In this document: piece after piece, positions 22,925-35,760 of the stretch
Numbering within the stretch: the stretch's first letter is position 1
How the letters are laid out: every line of letters begins with the position of its first letter
The notes under the pieces: model-generated
Told to the model about the DNA's origin: nothing
Seen by the model: only the letters and a program-made list of their open reading frames with translations
The model's database searches: none
Program-made: the position numbers and the translations under genes
Source of the DNA: Onthophagus taurus
Taxonomy: Eukaryota; Arthropoda; Insecta; Coleoptera; Scarabaeidae
Length of the DNA: 64,000 bases
Direction of reading: 5' to 3'
NCBI RefSeq assembly: GCF_036711975.1
Contig: NC_091972.1
Span: 21,705,001 to 21,769,000 of the forward strand

Positions 22925-23290
22925 ACACACCACCTCGGGCATCACATGATTTTTAAAATTTTGAATTTTAAATTTCCCGCGCTATGACATCACTTCCTGC
23001 GCATGCGCAGTAACAGGAGATGAGGGGATTAACTTCCGGTCCAGAACCGGCATTACTTATCTACTAGCATAGAATAGATTTTGTTTCATATCACTTCCTT
23101 CAAACTAAAGGCAACTGATAATTTAAAATTGTCAAGTTACCACGATATTTCGTTTTTATCAAGATTCTACATAAACCATACATTTTAGATATAGGGATAT
23201 AATGACAAAATGAACTAAAATGACTGAAAAATAAAGGACATTTTTCAGCGTACAATACGTTAAAGGAAAAAAGTGGGATTGCTATTAAAA
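22925..23290 (-). repeat. Interspersed repeat family 'C', copy 2 (uninterrupted)
   Basis: This is the reverse complement of parts of 16380-17120, sharing the CCGGTCCAGAACCGG block and the flanking phrases. Here the sequence runs without the 0.5-kb insertion present in copy 1. Orientation is opposite to copy 1. Confidence 0.65.
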
Positions 23291-23454
23291 AAAAATTAAC
23301 TTTTCGACTTCTCGTGATAGGGAAATTTACCGCAAATTTCAGACCACATGTATAATTTTTAAAAAATTTGTCCTGATTCGAATCTAATTTCGAAAAATTA
23401 TTCTTATTGTAATAATGAATGTAATAATTATTGAAATAATTCAAATATGGTGCT

Positions 23455-23582
23455 ATCTAGATATGATGACTTAGAGCAGCTGTACTAACTAGTACAAGCT
23501 GGAACTCGCCTATTTTCTTTTGTATGTTTTTTTTATACAATTAAGCTTATTTTCTAATAAAGGCATTTATTATTATTATTAC
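23455..23582 (+). repeat. LINE 3' end with (TTA)n tail
   Basis: The sequence ends ttctaataaaggcatttattattattatta. That is the layout of the 3' UTR end of CR1/L2/Jockey-type LINEs, and the LINE at 51785-55396 ends in a similar way. No coding part remains. Confidence 0.5.
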
Positions 23583-24100
23583 TTATATCAAGTTGTGTTA
23601 AAATTTAGCGTGGATCTCGAAAATTCAATAAAAATTGGTACGTTACATTTAAAATAACGGTCCATTTTCGGTATAACCGGAAATTGTGGAAAACTAAAAA
23701 TATTTTAGCTAAAACAGGTTCGGAGAACCCTGTATGGAAGTTTTTACACAAAATAGTGCCAGAAGTTTGTGATATACATACATATAGACTCTCCCAAAAT
23801 TGCATAAACCGCATATCTGTTTAAAGATTTGTAAAGTTTATGATGCATATACAATTTAAAAAGATTAACTTCATTCCTAAATTTTCAATTCGTAATTCAT
23901 ACCAATTAATTGAAATAACCAAAATTTATTTAATATAGAAGAGAATAGTATTCTTGTTTCACTTAATGTCAACATCCTTTTTTCAAACTTCTCAATTAAA
24001 TTCACCTTAGAAATGACTTCTATCATTGTTACTTAATTTTTTAACAATAAAGCAACAGTTCAGTTGAACATTTGAATGACATTTAAATTATTTTCTAATA
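23583..24100. other. No recognisable feature
   Basis: Ordinary AT-rich sequence. Confidence 0.5.
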
Positions 24101-24297
24101 TTCAACAACAAAAAGATCCTTTGTTTTTTAAGAATGTCCATGATAACAAATAAAAGCCTATATCATTCAATCACATTACCTTAAAAGCTCAACATATCTT
24201 TTCAATGTATAACATTTCTTTAGCCTTTTCTAATAACCACACTATTCTAAGACTTTCATCAAATTACCATAAAAAGGATATAGAAATGATATAGGTA

Positions 24298-26213
24298 CAG
24301 GTTGTCTCACGTAACTGGTTCGTTAGAACTTTTTCAGGTTCCACTATTCGCAGAGGTTTGAAATTTTGGTAACATGGGTTATTCATTCGGAACTTTCGAT
24401 CTAAAATATTTTCAAGATGGCCGCCACTTCCGGTCTACAGAAGTAGACCATAACTTCCTTATTTTAAATGGAATGCTATAGCACAGTATAAAGTAAATCA
24501 GTAGTCTCACTTCCCTTATATGTATGGCGTCTAGAGATTTGCTACAGCGCACACGCTGCGCGCATTGATGCTACGTTTGCTACCTTATGAGTGCGTGATC
24601 TTTATCATCGACATAAAAGTTTGTTTAACATTTATTTCAATGGTGCGCGCAGCGGATGCGCAGTAAAAAATCTACGGACACGACGTCAAACGTGCCGACA
24701 CGAAGTGAGACTACTGCTTTACTTTATACTGTGGCTATAGTTTTTATTGCACCTTGCAATTGTACGTAAAAACATATGTTGACTTTGATAAAAGTTATTG
24801 GTACTTATTGTTAGTGTTTTTCGTTGTCGAGTTAATTTGGTTTTAAGCTTTTTTTGGCAAATTTCAACATGCTCTTTAAAACCCCATATCTCAGCCAACG
24901 TTCAAAAAAGCTCTAAATTGGCATGACTACTCTTGAGATGCTATCAAATAGACTGTGATTTGTTGTATCTCAGTATCTTATACAGGCTGGTCAAAAATTG
25001 AGTTATCGTTTCTCCATATTCAATGGAGAGAAAGTAGAAAATTTAAAATGGAATGCCCCATATTTTTTTAGCCTATCAGAAAGGTAATTTAATTCTCTAC
25101 AGATTATCTATAAACATTTCCATGCCTATTTATTGTAGTTTCCCTCATATTGGGAAATTTATCAAAACAGGCACGGAATACAGGTTTTTCTATTAGAAAG
25201 CCATGGAATTTTGACAGTTTTTGGTTCATGTTTGTATTATTGTTGTCATTAGTTACATTTGATGATGGATGTAAGTCATTGAACATCATGGTAAATTATT
25301 CCAGCGCCGATATTTGAAATTTATTTTGTATTGATGGCAAATGTAATAAACTTTTGGCCAGGACGTGTCCAACACTTAATGAGAGATCCCTAACAAACCT
25401 AACGCCCATCACAAAGAAAAATTCCAAAAAATTGATAAAGATTTTCTTAGTTGTGGACATACCGAGACCAAAAAATCGTATTATAACTGTTGATATCCAT
25501 GTTGCAAGTTTCGTTTAAATATTAAAATAATAAACAAATAAATATAACTTCTTATCTTGCAAAATTCAATTTATTTTAACGGAACCGGTTTCGATAGTTC
25601 GATAGTTTTACTTACAATTAGTCATCTTCAGCCGAATCTACAATTATATTTTAATTACAATTTAATAATTAAAAGTTAAAATTCTTATAGAACTTTCTTT
25701 AATTGTAATTAAAGAAAGTTCTTAAAGTTAAAGATAAGAAGTTATATTTATTTGTTTATTATTTTAATATAAAAATCGTATATTTCCGGTCACCAGTGAT
25801 GAAGGCAACAAAATAAACATTGTATCGTATTTTATTGCATTTCCAAAATAAAATTTAATAAAAATTTATAATTTTTTTCCAAATCTAATTTTTCTCATTA
25901 ATTTTTTATTTTCATTGTTTCATTTATTTGATCTTCTGTTTGTAATTTTTGGTAAATAAAAGCTAGTAAACTAAAAGATTATCAATCGTAGCTAATAGTA
26001 CAAATAATAATAGAAATAAATTAAACGAAAAACTAAATAACGAAGTTATGGGCTACTTCCGATAAACCGGAAGTGGCAGCCTTCTTAAAAATATTTTAGA
26101 TCGAAAGTTCCGAATGAACAACCCATGCTACCAATATTTCAAAACAGTACGAACAGTGGAACTTAAAAAAGTTCTAACGAACCAGTTAAGTTAGACATCC
26201 TGCATAAAGATGT
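24298..26213. mobile_element. Compound inverted repeat of family 'A' inserted in repeat B
   Basis: The left part, 24298 to about 25330, is the reverse complement of 6740-7395. The right part, 25365-26213, is in the same orientation as 6262-7395, with the middle deleted. Outermost, 24305-24480 and 26035-26207 are inverted copies of each other (left ACGTAACTGGTTCGTTAGAA, right TTCTAACGAACCAGTTAAGT). This gives one element with long terminal inverted repeats, or two inverted copies. It lies inside repeat B, so it inserted later than repeat B. Confidence 0.65.
25519..25770. mobile_element. 252-bp MITE with perfect 40-bp terminal inverted repeats
   Basis: Positions 25519-25558 and 25731-25770 are exact reverse complements over 40 bases (atattaaaataataaacaaa at the left end). 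The block interrupts the family A repeat, whose sequence resumes at 25771. The flank aaaaatcgtat is present on both sides (25486-25496 and 25771-25781), but the first copy is 22 bases before the inverted repeat. The insertion may therefore start near 25497 and carry extra bases. A second hairpin of 14-bp arms lies inside at 25691-25720. Confidence 0.75.
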
Positions 26214-26900
26214 ATGTATAATGAAAGCAAGTGGAGTTTACTGTATTTTATGTTCTATCTGCAATTCCGTGTAAGTACATGGGCAGACGGGTCGGATGCT
26301 GGGAGCCCGGGTTCGCGAATATAAAGTAAAAAGCAATTCAAATATTTTTAAACACTATAATTTAATTAGTACTGGACACAATATTAATTATAATTAAATA
26401 AAATTACTTCACAAATGTGAAAAAAGTTACAAATTGGATCCCCTAGAAATTCTTGAAATTATAAAACATAAAAAAGGTAATAACATTAAACTTTTAAATG
26501 ACCAACTGTAATTATTTCAAAACCCGATTTTTATTTTTTTAAAGGAATTCAATTTGAACTCCTTGTTTTTCTTGTTTCGTGTATGGGTTTTCCTGTGTTT
26601 GGTCATGTCTTGTTGGTCCGTGTAACGAATTCCAAAGACGTGTCTGTTTATTTTATTTTGTAGTACGTTTTATTTTAGTGTATTCAATTTTAATGTTAAC
26701 ATTTTTAAAAAAGAAAAAATATTATGAACATAAGAACATCCGCATTTTATATTTCGAGCTTTTTTAGCTTTAGAAGTTTGACTGTAAGTTTTTAGAATGT
26801 TTTTAAGGAAGTTTATTATTTTCGTTATTTTATTATCTTCAATTTAACAATTTCATATAGCTGTTTTTGTGACTATTTTGTTATATATCGATTTCTTTTT

Positions 26901-29900
26901 GTTCGATGAAATAATAAAAAGTAAGTAAGAGGTATTGTTGATTCCTTTATATTATTAAAATAATTTAGGCAACAACGAGGCTTTGAACTTGCTTTTGGGT
27001 GATCTAAATGTAATTCTATATAGAATAACCAAATAAATCTTTTACTCATAACATGGACTTTCTGGCTAAAGCTATACTATTTCAATCAATGTATACTAAT
27101 ATCTGTTAAATGTACTATACTTATAAATGCTTTTACATTCTAATGGTTTCAATTAGAATCAGATAATTATGTGATAAACAAATAAAAATATTGCAATAGA
27201 TTTCCTCTGCAAATTAAATAAAGTTGTCTAGGTACTCAGGATGTGTGCTTGAAGAAGCTGCCGAAGCAAGTAATATTGTTCCCGTACTATTTCTCTCTTG
27301 AAGAATCACCGGGAATGTACAATGGAACAACTCACGATCTTTCGCCAGTAAAATAAATCGGCGTCCTTCTCGTTGATGGATTTATGGGCTGCACTAATAG
27401 ATAAGAGCTCGGCGCCACGTCAAGGCGTCGTCTTAAACAAAAGCTAAATACACTCGAAACAACGCCCTCACGGGGGTTTTTCTCTAGGTCGTAAAAACAT
27501 CGTGAAACACAAAAGTCATCAATAAGTGCTGAAAGGTGTACGAAGATTGTTTATTAAACAGTTATTCAAAAAATCTCATAAATCACAAGCCTATCCTCCG
27601 ATCCCACGAATCTAAAAATTGCATCCGGTCTTTTAACATTTTCACACAAAGTACAGCGTTCCATCATTTTGAAAAACAAGGACAATATTTACTCCGGCAA
27701 TGTTTATAAACCCTATACCGATTTATGGACTTTAAAATTCCAGGAGCAAGCGATCGCCAAGATGGCGCTTTCGTTCCGCTTCATATAATTTGTTGAACAC
27801 GTTTGTTGGGCAGTGCCCGTAAAATTCGTAATTTTACGAGAGAAATTGATATGAATTTTCTCGAGGAATGTCCGCGCAGCGACTTTTCTTTCCGTCGATC
27901 GTTACTCTTTCTTTTGTTACCACCTGAAAACTTAGAAGTTTTTGTACACTTCGCAGCCATACTACTAATAATACGCTATTTATAACATAAAATTACGATA
28001 CATCTTGATTATTTTAATTTATAAATTTATTGCCGTTTTTACTATGTTCATAAAACACCAGGATATCATTAAATTTTAATTAAGCGTAAAATGATATATA
28101 AACATTTACAAATAATATATAACTTTTTATATTACAAAATGATAGATAATTGAAAATTTTTGTTAAAATAAATATTTTGATGACAAGCGCGTTAATTATT
28201 AATTATATAACAGCAAGTGTGTTTAATATAAATGAAAATTCCGTTAACTTGAATTGCCCGATCTTGCGAGCAAAGTTTCATCGAACGATCTTGAGTTTCA
28301 CTCGACCAAAACTTCCGTGTTCCTAAGTCAAATTTGATTTGAATACTTTATAAATGGCTGCTCTATAATTCATGAATTCTTATTTTTGCAGGCTGTGTTT
28401 TTCAACAACATCGTAACCCTTACAAATAATAAATGATTTTGATAAAGTCGGCGAACGTTGCGTAATAAATCATAATACGGCCTTTACGATATTATTTTTA
28501 AAGACTTTAATAAAATCGATAGGAGTTTATTCCTGAAAAAAGGCGTGGTGTTAATATATCAACTGCCCACGCATATATTTTCGATTAGCTTAATTAAGAT
28601 TGGCGCTCCAAAGCACATCTTGATGGGTTAATCTAGATACAAGCGGAGATAACGTTTACTGCTTAATCATCGAGTCAAACCACTGATGATCAGCAAAACA
28701 TTCGATGAGTGGCCAAGTCGTTTACGAAGGTGTTAAATTACAGTTCTTGACGGATTACGATTGGACCAGCTGCAAATTTGACCTCGATTTAGAATCCCCG
28801 AGTGACGTATAATTATCGAATCCCAACTGGAACCATCTAAAATCACGATTCTCGTAAAATAACTCATAAAATCAAGGGAGATTATCCCTTAATAAAACAC
28901 GTAATACCGGTTAAAATCATTAGGTACGCTACAACTCGTTCTGCCGCGAAATTATACGGCGTAGTGTACCGATTTCCCACTTTTTACCTTAGAGCGCGAG
29001 AGGAATTTTTAAAACTTTAATATATCTAGTTATTAAATTTTCGAGGAACCGAGCGGGCGAAAAAACAGGCGCCGACTTTATGTCGAAATTTATTAAAACT
29101 GAAGCCGATGTTTCCTTTGCCGCTAGAAGATTTAATTAAAACTATAACGCAATTATGACTTAAGCTCAGCGCGCAGTTGCCCTCTAAAAAGGGGAATTAA
29201 CTCGGATACGAGATCGTGAAATTAACCCCGCGTGATGCATTACCTGCACCAGATCTAGCTTAAAATATAGCACGGCATTCAACTGCATTTTTTTACAGTA
29301 ATAGTCAGTGTAGTCGCTTTTACATTTTATAAAGCTTTCTTTTTATAAAAGTAACCTGCTAAACTTTGACAAATATCTAAAATGTTCTTCAATTAACTTA
29401 ATCCGTTAAATCTGGGACAGTCCACGATAAAAAGAATCTAGAAATTACAAGGAGAAATTCTGCATTAATAGTTGAGGATCCGTATAATATAAATGTAACA
29501 TGACCGTTTGATGAATTTTACTTCCATCCGGAAATTCGGGGTGGTTAAATGTTATCAGATTATTATTTCAATTTATTAATTTCTTACTGTAGAAACTACG
29601 GAAAAATTTAGTTCTAAATATTTCTAGCTCCTTCCAGAAAGTTGGATGTTGAGACGGAATTCAAGAGATCTTCTCTCGGACAGTACACTCCGAACCTGTG
29701 ATCCTACAAAGAAATGAACAAATAGCGAGAAATTTACAACAATGCCCATTTTAAGTACCCGTTCAATCGGGTATCCATATTATGTCAAAGAACATAGCAA
29801 CGAAGTCCTCGATAAAGGCGCCCTAAATAGCTCATTCCAGGAGTGTCAGGTTGTTCGTGGTGGTCCATTCTTGTTTAAAACTAAATTGGAGTTTTACAAA

Positions 29901-30349
29901 CAACCCCTTACTCTCCGGAACCCACCTAAATCTTCTATTGGCCGTTTTCTCAAAACTTTTGAACTAATGAATCTGTAATTCTCGGTTACCGTCTGATTTT
30001 TTCCCTGTTTTAAGATCATAGTATAGAAATGAAGATTTTCCACGACGACAAAAATAATTCGATCAACCTAATCCGATTATACAGATCTAGAAGGACTAAT
30101 CAGCTTCCGATATGTCCTCTTCCTTAGATAAACAATTATCATCGATAAAAATTTGCTTTTATTGATTGTTAGTTTTTTACAGACCTCAAAAAATTTAACA
30201 GAAAAATCTAACCCACGTCCTTTGAAATTTGCCCAGTTGTCTTTTCTATTATATCCACCCGATTAGAACCTCAATTCCAGCTGTGACTACTGTTTAATGT
30301 TATTAGTATCCAGCAGCAAGAATGGACAGGAAACTAACTAATTGAGTAA
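26901..30349. other. Long intergenic stretch without recognisable features
   Basis: After about 27200 the composition shifts to more CpG and fewer A/T runs, most clearly from about 28560 to 29300. This suggests old single-copy DNA. The short frames at 27803-27985 and 29742-29978 have no domain, splice or promoter context and I do not call them. Confidence 0.5.
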
Positions 30350-30354
30350 TCATA

Positions 30355-30722
30355 TTGTAGCGCCTTGACCGTAAACGGTTTCGGCTTTATCAGCTGGAGT
30401 TGTAGATCTTTTAAGTAATGAAGCCGAGGTCGCTTGTGACCAAGGTTCTTTGATTAACATTATACCTACATGAAACAGGTTATCAAATTGTAATGCCTTG
30501 GCAAGCAGTCTCGGATTTATCAGGTAATGTTGTTTTTTGGGCGATAAAGTCGGGGTCGCTTGCGACCAAGACTCAGTGATTAACATCATGTATGTACAAA
30601 GATGAAACAGGTTATCATATTGTCATGCCTCAGCCGCAAGTGGGTTTGACTTTGTCAGATGAGGTTGTAGACTTTTTGGGTGATTAAGCCGAGGTCTCCT
30701 GCGACTGACAATCATAAGTGAA
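30355..30722. repeat. Three-unit degenerate tandem repeat (~125-bp unit)
   Basis: Three copies start at about 30355, 30485 and 30620. Each contains a variant of gtttatcaggtgatgttgta, gataaagccgaggtcgcttgcgaccaag and gattaacatcatg-tacaaagatgaaacaggttatca. The units differ from each other by perhaps a fifth of their bases. The third ends at the start of the DNA-transposon remnant. Confidence 0.75.
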
Positions 30723-32190
30723 AAAAAGTCTCTGAAGGAAGAACAGAACAGCCATATAACTGTCCTATGAAGTGTTTTGCAAAATTTACAGAACAGATGC
30801 AAAGTGACCTTATAAAACGATTTATACAGCTTGGAAATAAAGATCTTCAGGATGCTCATCTTGCCGATCTGATTAATATAAAGGAGGAATCCAAAGAAAA
30901 AAAGCAAAGTATTCCCCGTCCCTGATTTTCATCTTACAAAATACGGAATGGCATGATATTGTTCAACAAATACAGAAACATATACGTAGCTTCCCACAAA
31001 GAAAATCTCACTATAGTAGAAACTACAATGAAAATCGTCCTTTCCTGTCATATGAACTAAACGTCGTCACCATGTACAAATACCATTTAAAAAAATTAGA
31101 GCTAGAACAGCATCGCATAATGCGAGAAAAAGACTTCGAACCCTACGTTAGCTATAATTTTTTTCATAGAATTTTTGTAGAAAGCTATAATCTAAGCTTT
31201 GAACACCCAAGGTCTGACACATGTCAGAAATGTGACGCCTACGACAATACATTAAAAAGTTTAACGGATCTCGAAAAAATCTTCATCTTGGTAAAGCGGA
31301 TAGTTTTTACCGAGCTATAAAGAAAAAACGAAAATTGGCACTTTCTGATCCTACCGTGGAGGTCATTAGTTTTGATTTTGAACAGAATTTACCACATGTC
31401 CCAGCCGGAGATGTGTTTTATAAACGTCAATTGTGAGTATTTCCATTTTGCATTCATCAGAAGAGTACGTTGAAAAGTTTCTTTTAGATGTATGATGAAG
31501 TTACTGGGCGCAAAGGCCCAATGAAGTTATTAGTTGTTTACATCATTTTATTAAGAATTCTGTAAAGCCAGAGGTTAAAACGCTATTAAAACGTTCACTG
31601 ACAACGCGCTGCTCAATATAAAAGTAGCGTTTTAATCCATTTTTGGCAAACGTTGACACTACAAAAACGATTTGTTAACATTAGACATCACTACCCTGAA
31701 TACGGGCATAGTTTTTTGCCATGCGATCGCAGTTTTGCTCAGATCGAAAAACAGCAAAGGAAGCAGCAAAGAGACATATTGCCCGAACAGTGGATACAAA
31801 TAGTAAAAAATTTATTCACATGATACTTGACTATAAGACTTACTTAGTACACCATTTTAAGAAAACCATAACAAATGGACATAAGGAAAAGTTTACCATT
31901 TCGAAGTATCGAATAATAGAGTTCGGTTGAGCCAGTGCCAATACACTAAAATGTTCTGAGATCCATGATGCTCTATTCTGCCAAGAATTCATAACTATCA
32001 AGACGAAGATGATCCCACATGATCTTGAAGTTAACAGAAAAACGTATAATGAACTTCTTCCATTGAAAGAAAGTAAAATAGCGAACCTATCGGACCTCTC
32101 TAAACAATATGTTGCGGTGAATGATTTGTTCTTCAGCAACTCCTTCAGAAGAAAATGCAGTAAAATCTTCTACAGATGACGATGAAACGT
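30723..32190 (+). pseudogene. Decayed DNA-transposon ORF (unassigned DDE-like arthropod family)
   Basis: Several frames give blocks of one protein: PYNCPMKCFAKFTEQMQSDL (30750-30810), LINIKEESKEKK, an open 82-codon frame at 31072-31320 with FNHPRSDTCQKCD-like sequence (EHPRSDTCQKCDAYDN), then FDFEQNLPHVPAGDVFYKRQL, YDEVTGRKGPNEVI (31491-31530), KEKFTISKYRIIEFG and LKESKIANLSDLSKQY. This order is familiar from a multicopy, transposase-like protein in arthropods with CQKCD, GDVFY and ISKYR blocks. I cannot name its superfamily. Many stops and frameshifts make it inactive. Confidence 0.65.
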
Positions 32191-32480
32191 AGATAGGTGA
32201 GTAGCTGGATATTGTTTAATATCTGCAAATAATTTTGTCATTTTATAGGTCGTGTTCTGTATATATTTTCTAACAATAACTTAATCAAAATTGGAATTAT
32301 ATTTTCCTTTTAAAACACTTTTTGATGATTCCCAAAAGTTTACTAAAATGGATTTTTTTTTATAAAGAAGACGATGATTTGTGAACGTGTTAAGATGCAT
32401 ACCGATATCAAGAAAAGTATAATAAGTGACGACCAACAATTATAAAGTTGGTGAAAAATTGTTGGGTAAGAAATGTATTA

Positions 32481-32520
32481 AAGCCTGATGATGGGAATAG
32501 TTCTCAAAACGTCGACTTAT
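32481..32520 (+). ncRNA. Hammerhead-ribozyme-like motif (PLE or retrozyme 3' end)
   Basis: A perfect CUGAUGA box (32485-32491) is followed by a 5-bp stem with one wobble pair (GGGAA-tag-TTCTC), then AAAAC where GAAAC is expected, then GTCGAC. The downstream ttatttgtaatagtttagaaataaac resembles PLE terminal sequence. One core base (G12) is changed. No PLE coding sequence is next to it, so this would be a solo pLTR or a related non-coding element. Confidence 0.5.
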
Positions 32521-32550
32521 TTGTAATAGTTTAGAAATAAACATTTTAAA

Positions 32551-35399
32551 AGAGGAAAATGGTGTATTTCATATATTAAAATAATAATAAAAAAGTTGTG
32601 TTCTAAATAAAGCAATTGTGTCAAGTAACCAAAATTCACCACAGAAATCACCATGATTCCAGGTGACAGTAAAACAGGAGCCCATTGTAGTTTCCCTTGG
32701 ATACTAACCATGAACCGTAGTAATCTTCATCAGATCCCGTGCAAATTTCCCTCAATTTCCGTATTGCCACTTCGCTGACCACTGAATACAATTGCGGTGC
32801 ATCTCGCGCAGTAATACAATTGAAGGTGTCGCGCTCGAATGGGTTCCCTACAGGCAATGTAGTTAGGATTCGCCGCGTTCGTGGGATTAACCACCAAGGC
32901 GTATATTTCCGATTATTATCCCGATATGTTTAGTTATAGACGTTATTGTGCCACGTCCTCGTAGTTTCTTGTCATTGTAATATTGTAAACATGGTCGAAT
33001 ACCTATACAAATTTTTATATACGTGCAAAAAACTTTACGCAGCATCATTAGTGTAAAATTTATTACATCCGTAACTATTATTTAACTGTAGCCTTTCATA
33101 CGCGCTGAAGGTTCTCATTTTACGGTGGTCTTTTTTTTAAGTTTAGGTTGGCATTCGTTGACGTTAACGAATACCCGCCTCCGTGGGAGAAAAATAACAA
33201 GGACTAAAAAACGTATTCAACGCGAATAATACAAGGCACCCGTCGACGGTGCTCGTACGGTAATAATGTATTTTCCGACCTGCGTTTTAGGTCTAATTAC
33301 GAGCTGTAATTGCGAAGCATTTAAATCCGTGCGACAAGGAAACATACGGCTGGCAGCATCGTGTAGCAGCAGTAATAAGTAGCTACATCACTCTGAATAC
33401 TTTTATTTTTATGAATGTGTGAGGTTGTCGACGAATTTTTGTCGTTGCTATCTCTTGGAATTACGAGATTCATTTAATAGTGGAGTAGCAGAAATACCTC
33501 CGACCGTGGTTATCTGGAAACTAAGTAATGTTTGTAAGATTCAGCGGCAGGTTTTGTATTTATCGTATAGAAATTAAAGAGACAGGAAAGGGGTCGCAAT
33601 TACGATGTGTCAGGATTTATCGCTATCGCGTTTATTTAGATACTTTATTAACCGATGTTAGCAGTCGATGCTATCGCGCGACGAAAGTGCCGACCGTTCG
33701 TGAATTTAAAGTGCCAGGAAATAATGCAGCTTGGCCTTCTTTAACCCATACCTGTAATTTCGAACAATATATCTTCGCCATAAATTCCATTAAACGCTCG
33801 TCGGATAAAACTCTTAAAACGTCGTCAATTACAATTTCATTAAAAACCGTTACGAATACAAGAAAAGTAGAGCTACCGTTAAAACTCCGCAATAAACATG
33901 ACTGCCTAATTCGTTTAGGTTATATGTATGTATCTGCTTACTAGCAACTAACTGGGCCACCGTGCTTCATAAACGTCTTTATAGACCAATAAATTTTTGT
34001 CGTCAAAGTATAACTGGGGTCATTTTATCTGTTTCTTTCTTATATTCGGTCATAGACGTTATAATGGCCCCCATTATCTTTTTACTGTTTTTGCCATAAT
34101 TCACAATCAGTACAACCGACCCTCTAATAAGCAAAATAATTAACGAATCTGTTGCTTGCTAATAAAAGAGTGCACGCAACTCGTTGCCCTATCTACCAGT
34201 TTATACGAAGTTATCTTCGAAGGTAATAATACAGGGTGGTCCGTGACGGCTGTTCTTTAATTAAATAAAGACTGATTTTGGGTGTAAATCATACTCGCCG
34301 GGTGCTATCATTGCAATTCAATTAAGCTTAGATTGGGGTAACTGGTTTTCTTAATTTGCTTAAGATTTATGTGGGTCGTCGACTAATGAATTTCAAGTTG
34401 GACATACTTAAAGCGCTCTCCGGCTCGGCGAACCGGTGGCACATAATTACTCTAGCTGTATTCGATTTATATGCTGATGAATGAGACGTTTTTCTCTTAG
34501 CGGGTTTTTACCGTTTCGTAGGTTATGTAGAGATGTATTTTAATTAACATTTGGAGCACTTTAAAAGTAAATCAATCCGATGTATTGGTTGATGTTATCT
34601 TATTTAACTTATTTATCATATTCAACATTTTGATACAAATTATTAGTTTTCCGCCGCTGCTACGAGTCCAGGTAAATAGGGGTCTAAATATTAATTAATA
34701 AATTAATCGATTTGAATTGGATACAGTCCATATTCCATAAGAGCTAATGCCTAGATAGGAGGCTTTGTGCTGCGAACGACGTAATCAGTGGCAGAGTGCA
34801 TGATGTAAGCCGATGGTAAGCAGCTCCTATATACAAGGACAATCCCCGGTGATATCTTCCCTACAAGGCAGATTGATACAATGGGATCATGTCCATTTCT
34901 CTTTGCCCATAAATAATTTCTGAGACGAGGTTGAAAACACCCTCAGTAGCCTTTCATAAAACAAATAACTGCACCATCAGTCAGAATTAATTAAATATAC
35001 GTCACATCGCTAGCGTTGAGTTTTTACCGAACATGTTCATAATCCAAGAACTCAAGGTTAATAGTTGATTTCATGTCGATTTCAGATTTTTTTCGATTTT
35101 AGAGATTGCACCTTCTTAATGTATTTCAGTTCTTAATCCTGGTTATATGTATACTTTTCCTTATAATCATGATTTCCTTATAATGTCTATATTAGTTGCC
35201 GTCACCTCCTCAGTTTGGCCGACAATCACAAAAATATATCATCGATAGAAAGCACCTTCATTTAATCTTATAAGATTTCACACCAAACCAGTTCTGCTTC
35301 AGCTTGTGGTGATAGGAGGCTGATTGCCGCCTAAAAGGATTTGAGAATCATCTGATCTGCATCAACACTTTGTGGTGAGTATTGACTAGTTGTTTTGCA
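32551..35399. other. Long intergenic stretch without recognisable features
   Basis: From about 33100 to 34640 the sequence is richer in CpG and non-repetitive. The 138-codon frame at 33528-33944 (+) is Arg-, Ser- and Thr-rich and matches nothing I know. Without splice or promoter context I do not call it. Confidence 0.5.
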
Positions 35400-35427
35400 G
35401 TAATATGTATTTGCTAATTAACAAACC

Positions 35428-35731
35428 TCAAGGTCAAGATCACATCGCGAAACCTTAACTTCGAGATTCTACGGAAGGTTCATTAATTCGCAAATACAAC
35501 TTTTATGCATTGACCCTGACATGACCATAACCTTAAGATCTCTCCAAAGAGAATAAGCCAATGACCTTGAAATCAAGATTCTCATGTAAGTAGTAGATTG
35601 GTAAGGTCAATTAATGTCATGGTTGGAAAAACTTTAGGTTATAATACAAATATTGATCTTCCATTCTATTTGCCGATTGACGAGCCTCCCCCTGAAAATT
35701 CCAAGGTCAAGGTTACGCGGTGTGACCTTGA
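35428..35731. promoter_or_regulatory. Cluster of extended nuclear-receptor half-sites (TCAAGGTCA)
   Basis: Exact TCAAGGTCA or its reverse TGACCTTGA occurs at 35428-35436, 35562-35570 and 35723-35731. Near matches are at 35602-35609 (taaggtca), 35701-35709 (CCAAGGTCA) and 35707-35715 (TCAAGGTTA). This is the monomeric site of FTZ-F1, HR39 and ERR-type receptors. Three exact 9-mers in 304 bases is more than chance would give. It could be an enhancer or a by-product of an old duplication. Confidence 0.35.
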
Positions 35732-35760
35732 CGAGCGATTCAATCATCAGCAGCGAGGAA

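Larger units (their letters stand above)
24101..26900 (+). repeat. Interspersed repeat family 'B', copy 2, split by a 1.9-kb insertion
   Basis: 24101-24297 and 26276-26900 together match the minus strand of 12830-13630. The first part covers the coding-like region (FFKNV...). The second begins at gacgggtcggatg and runs through the gggttcgcgaa block and the long AT-rich tail. Family A repeats fill the gap at 24298-26213. The reading frame of copy 1 is not preserved here. Confidence 0.7.

Noticed and set aside
33528..33944. 138-codon plus-strand frame
   Set aside because: No recognisable family and no gene context. Composition is scattered and basic.
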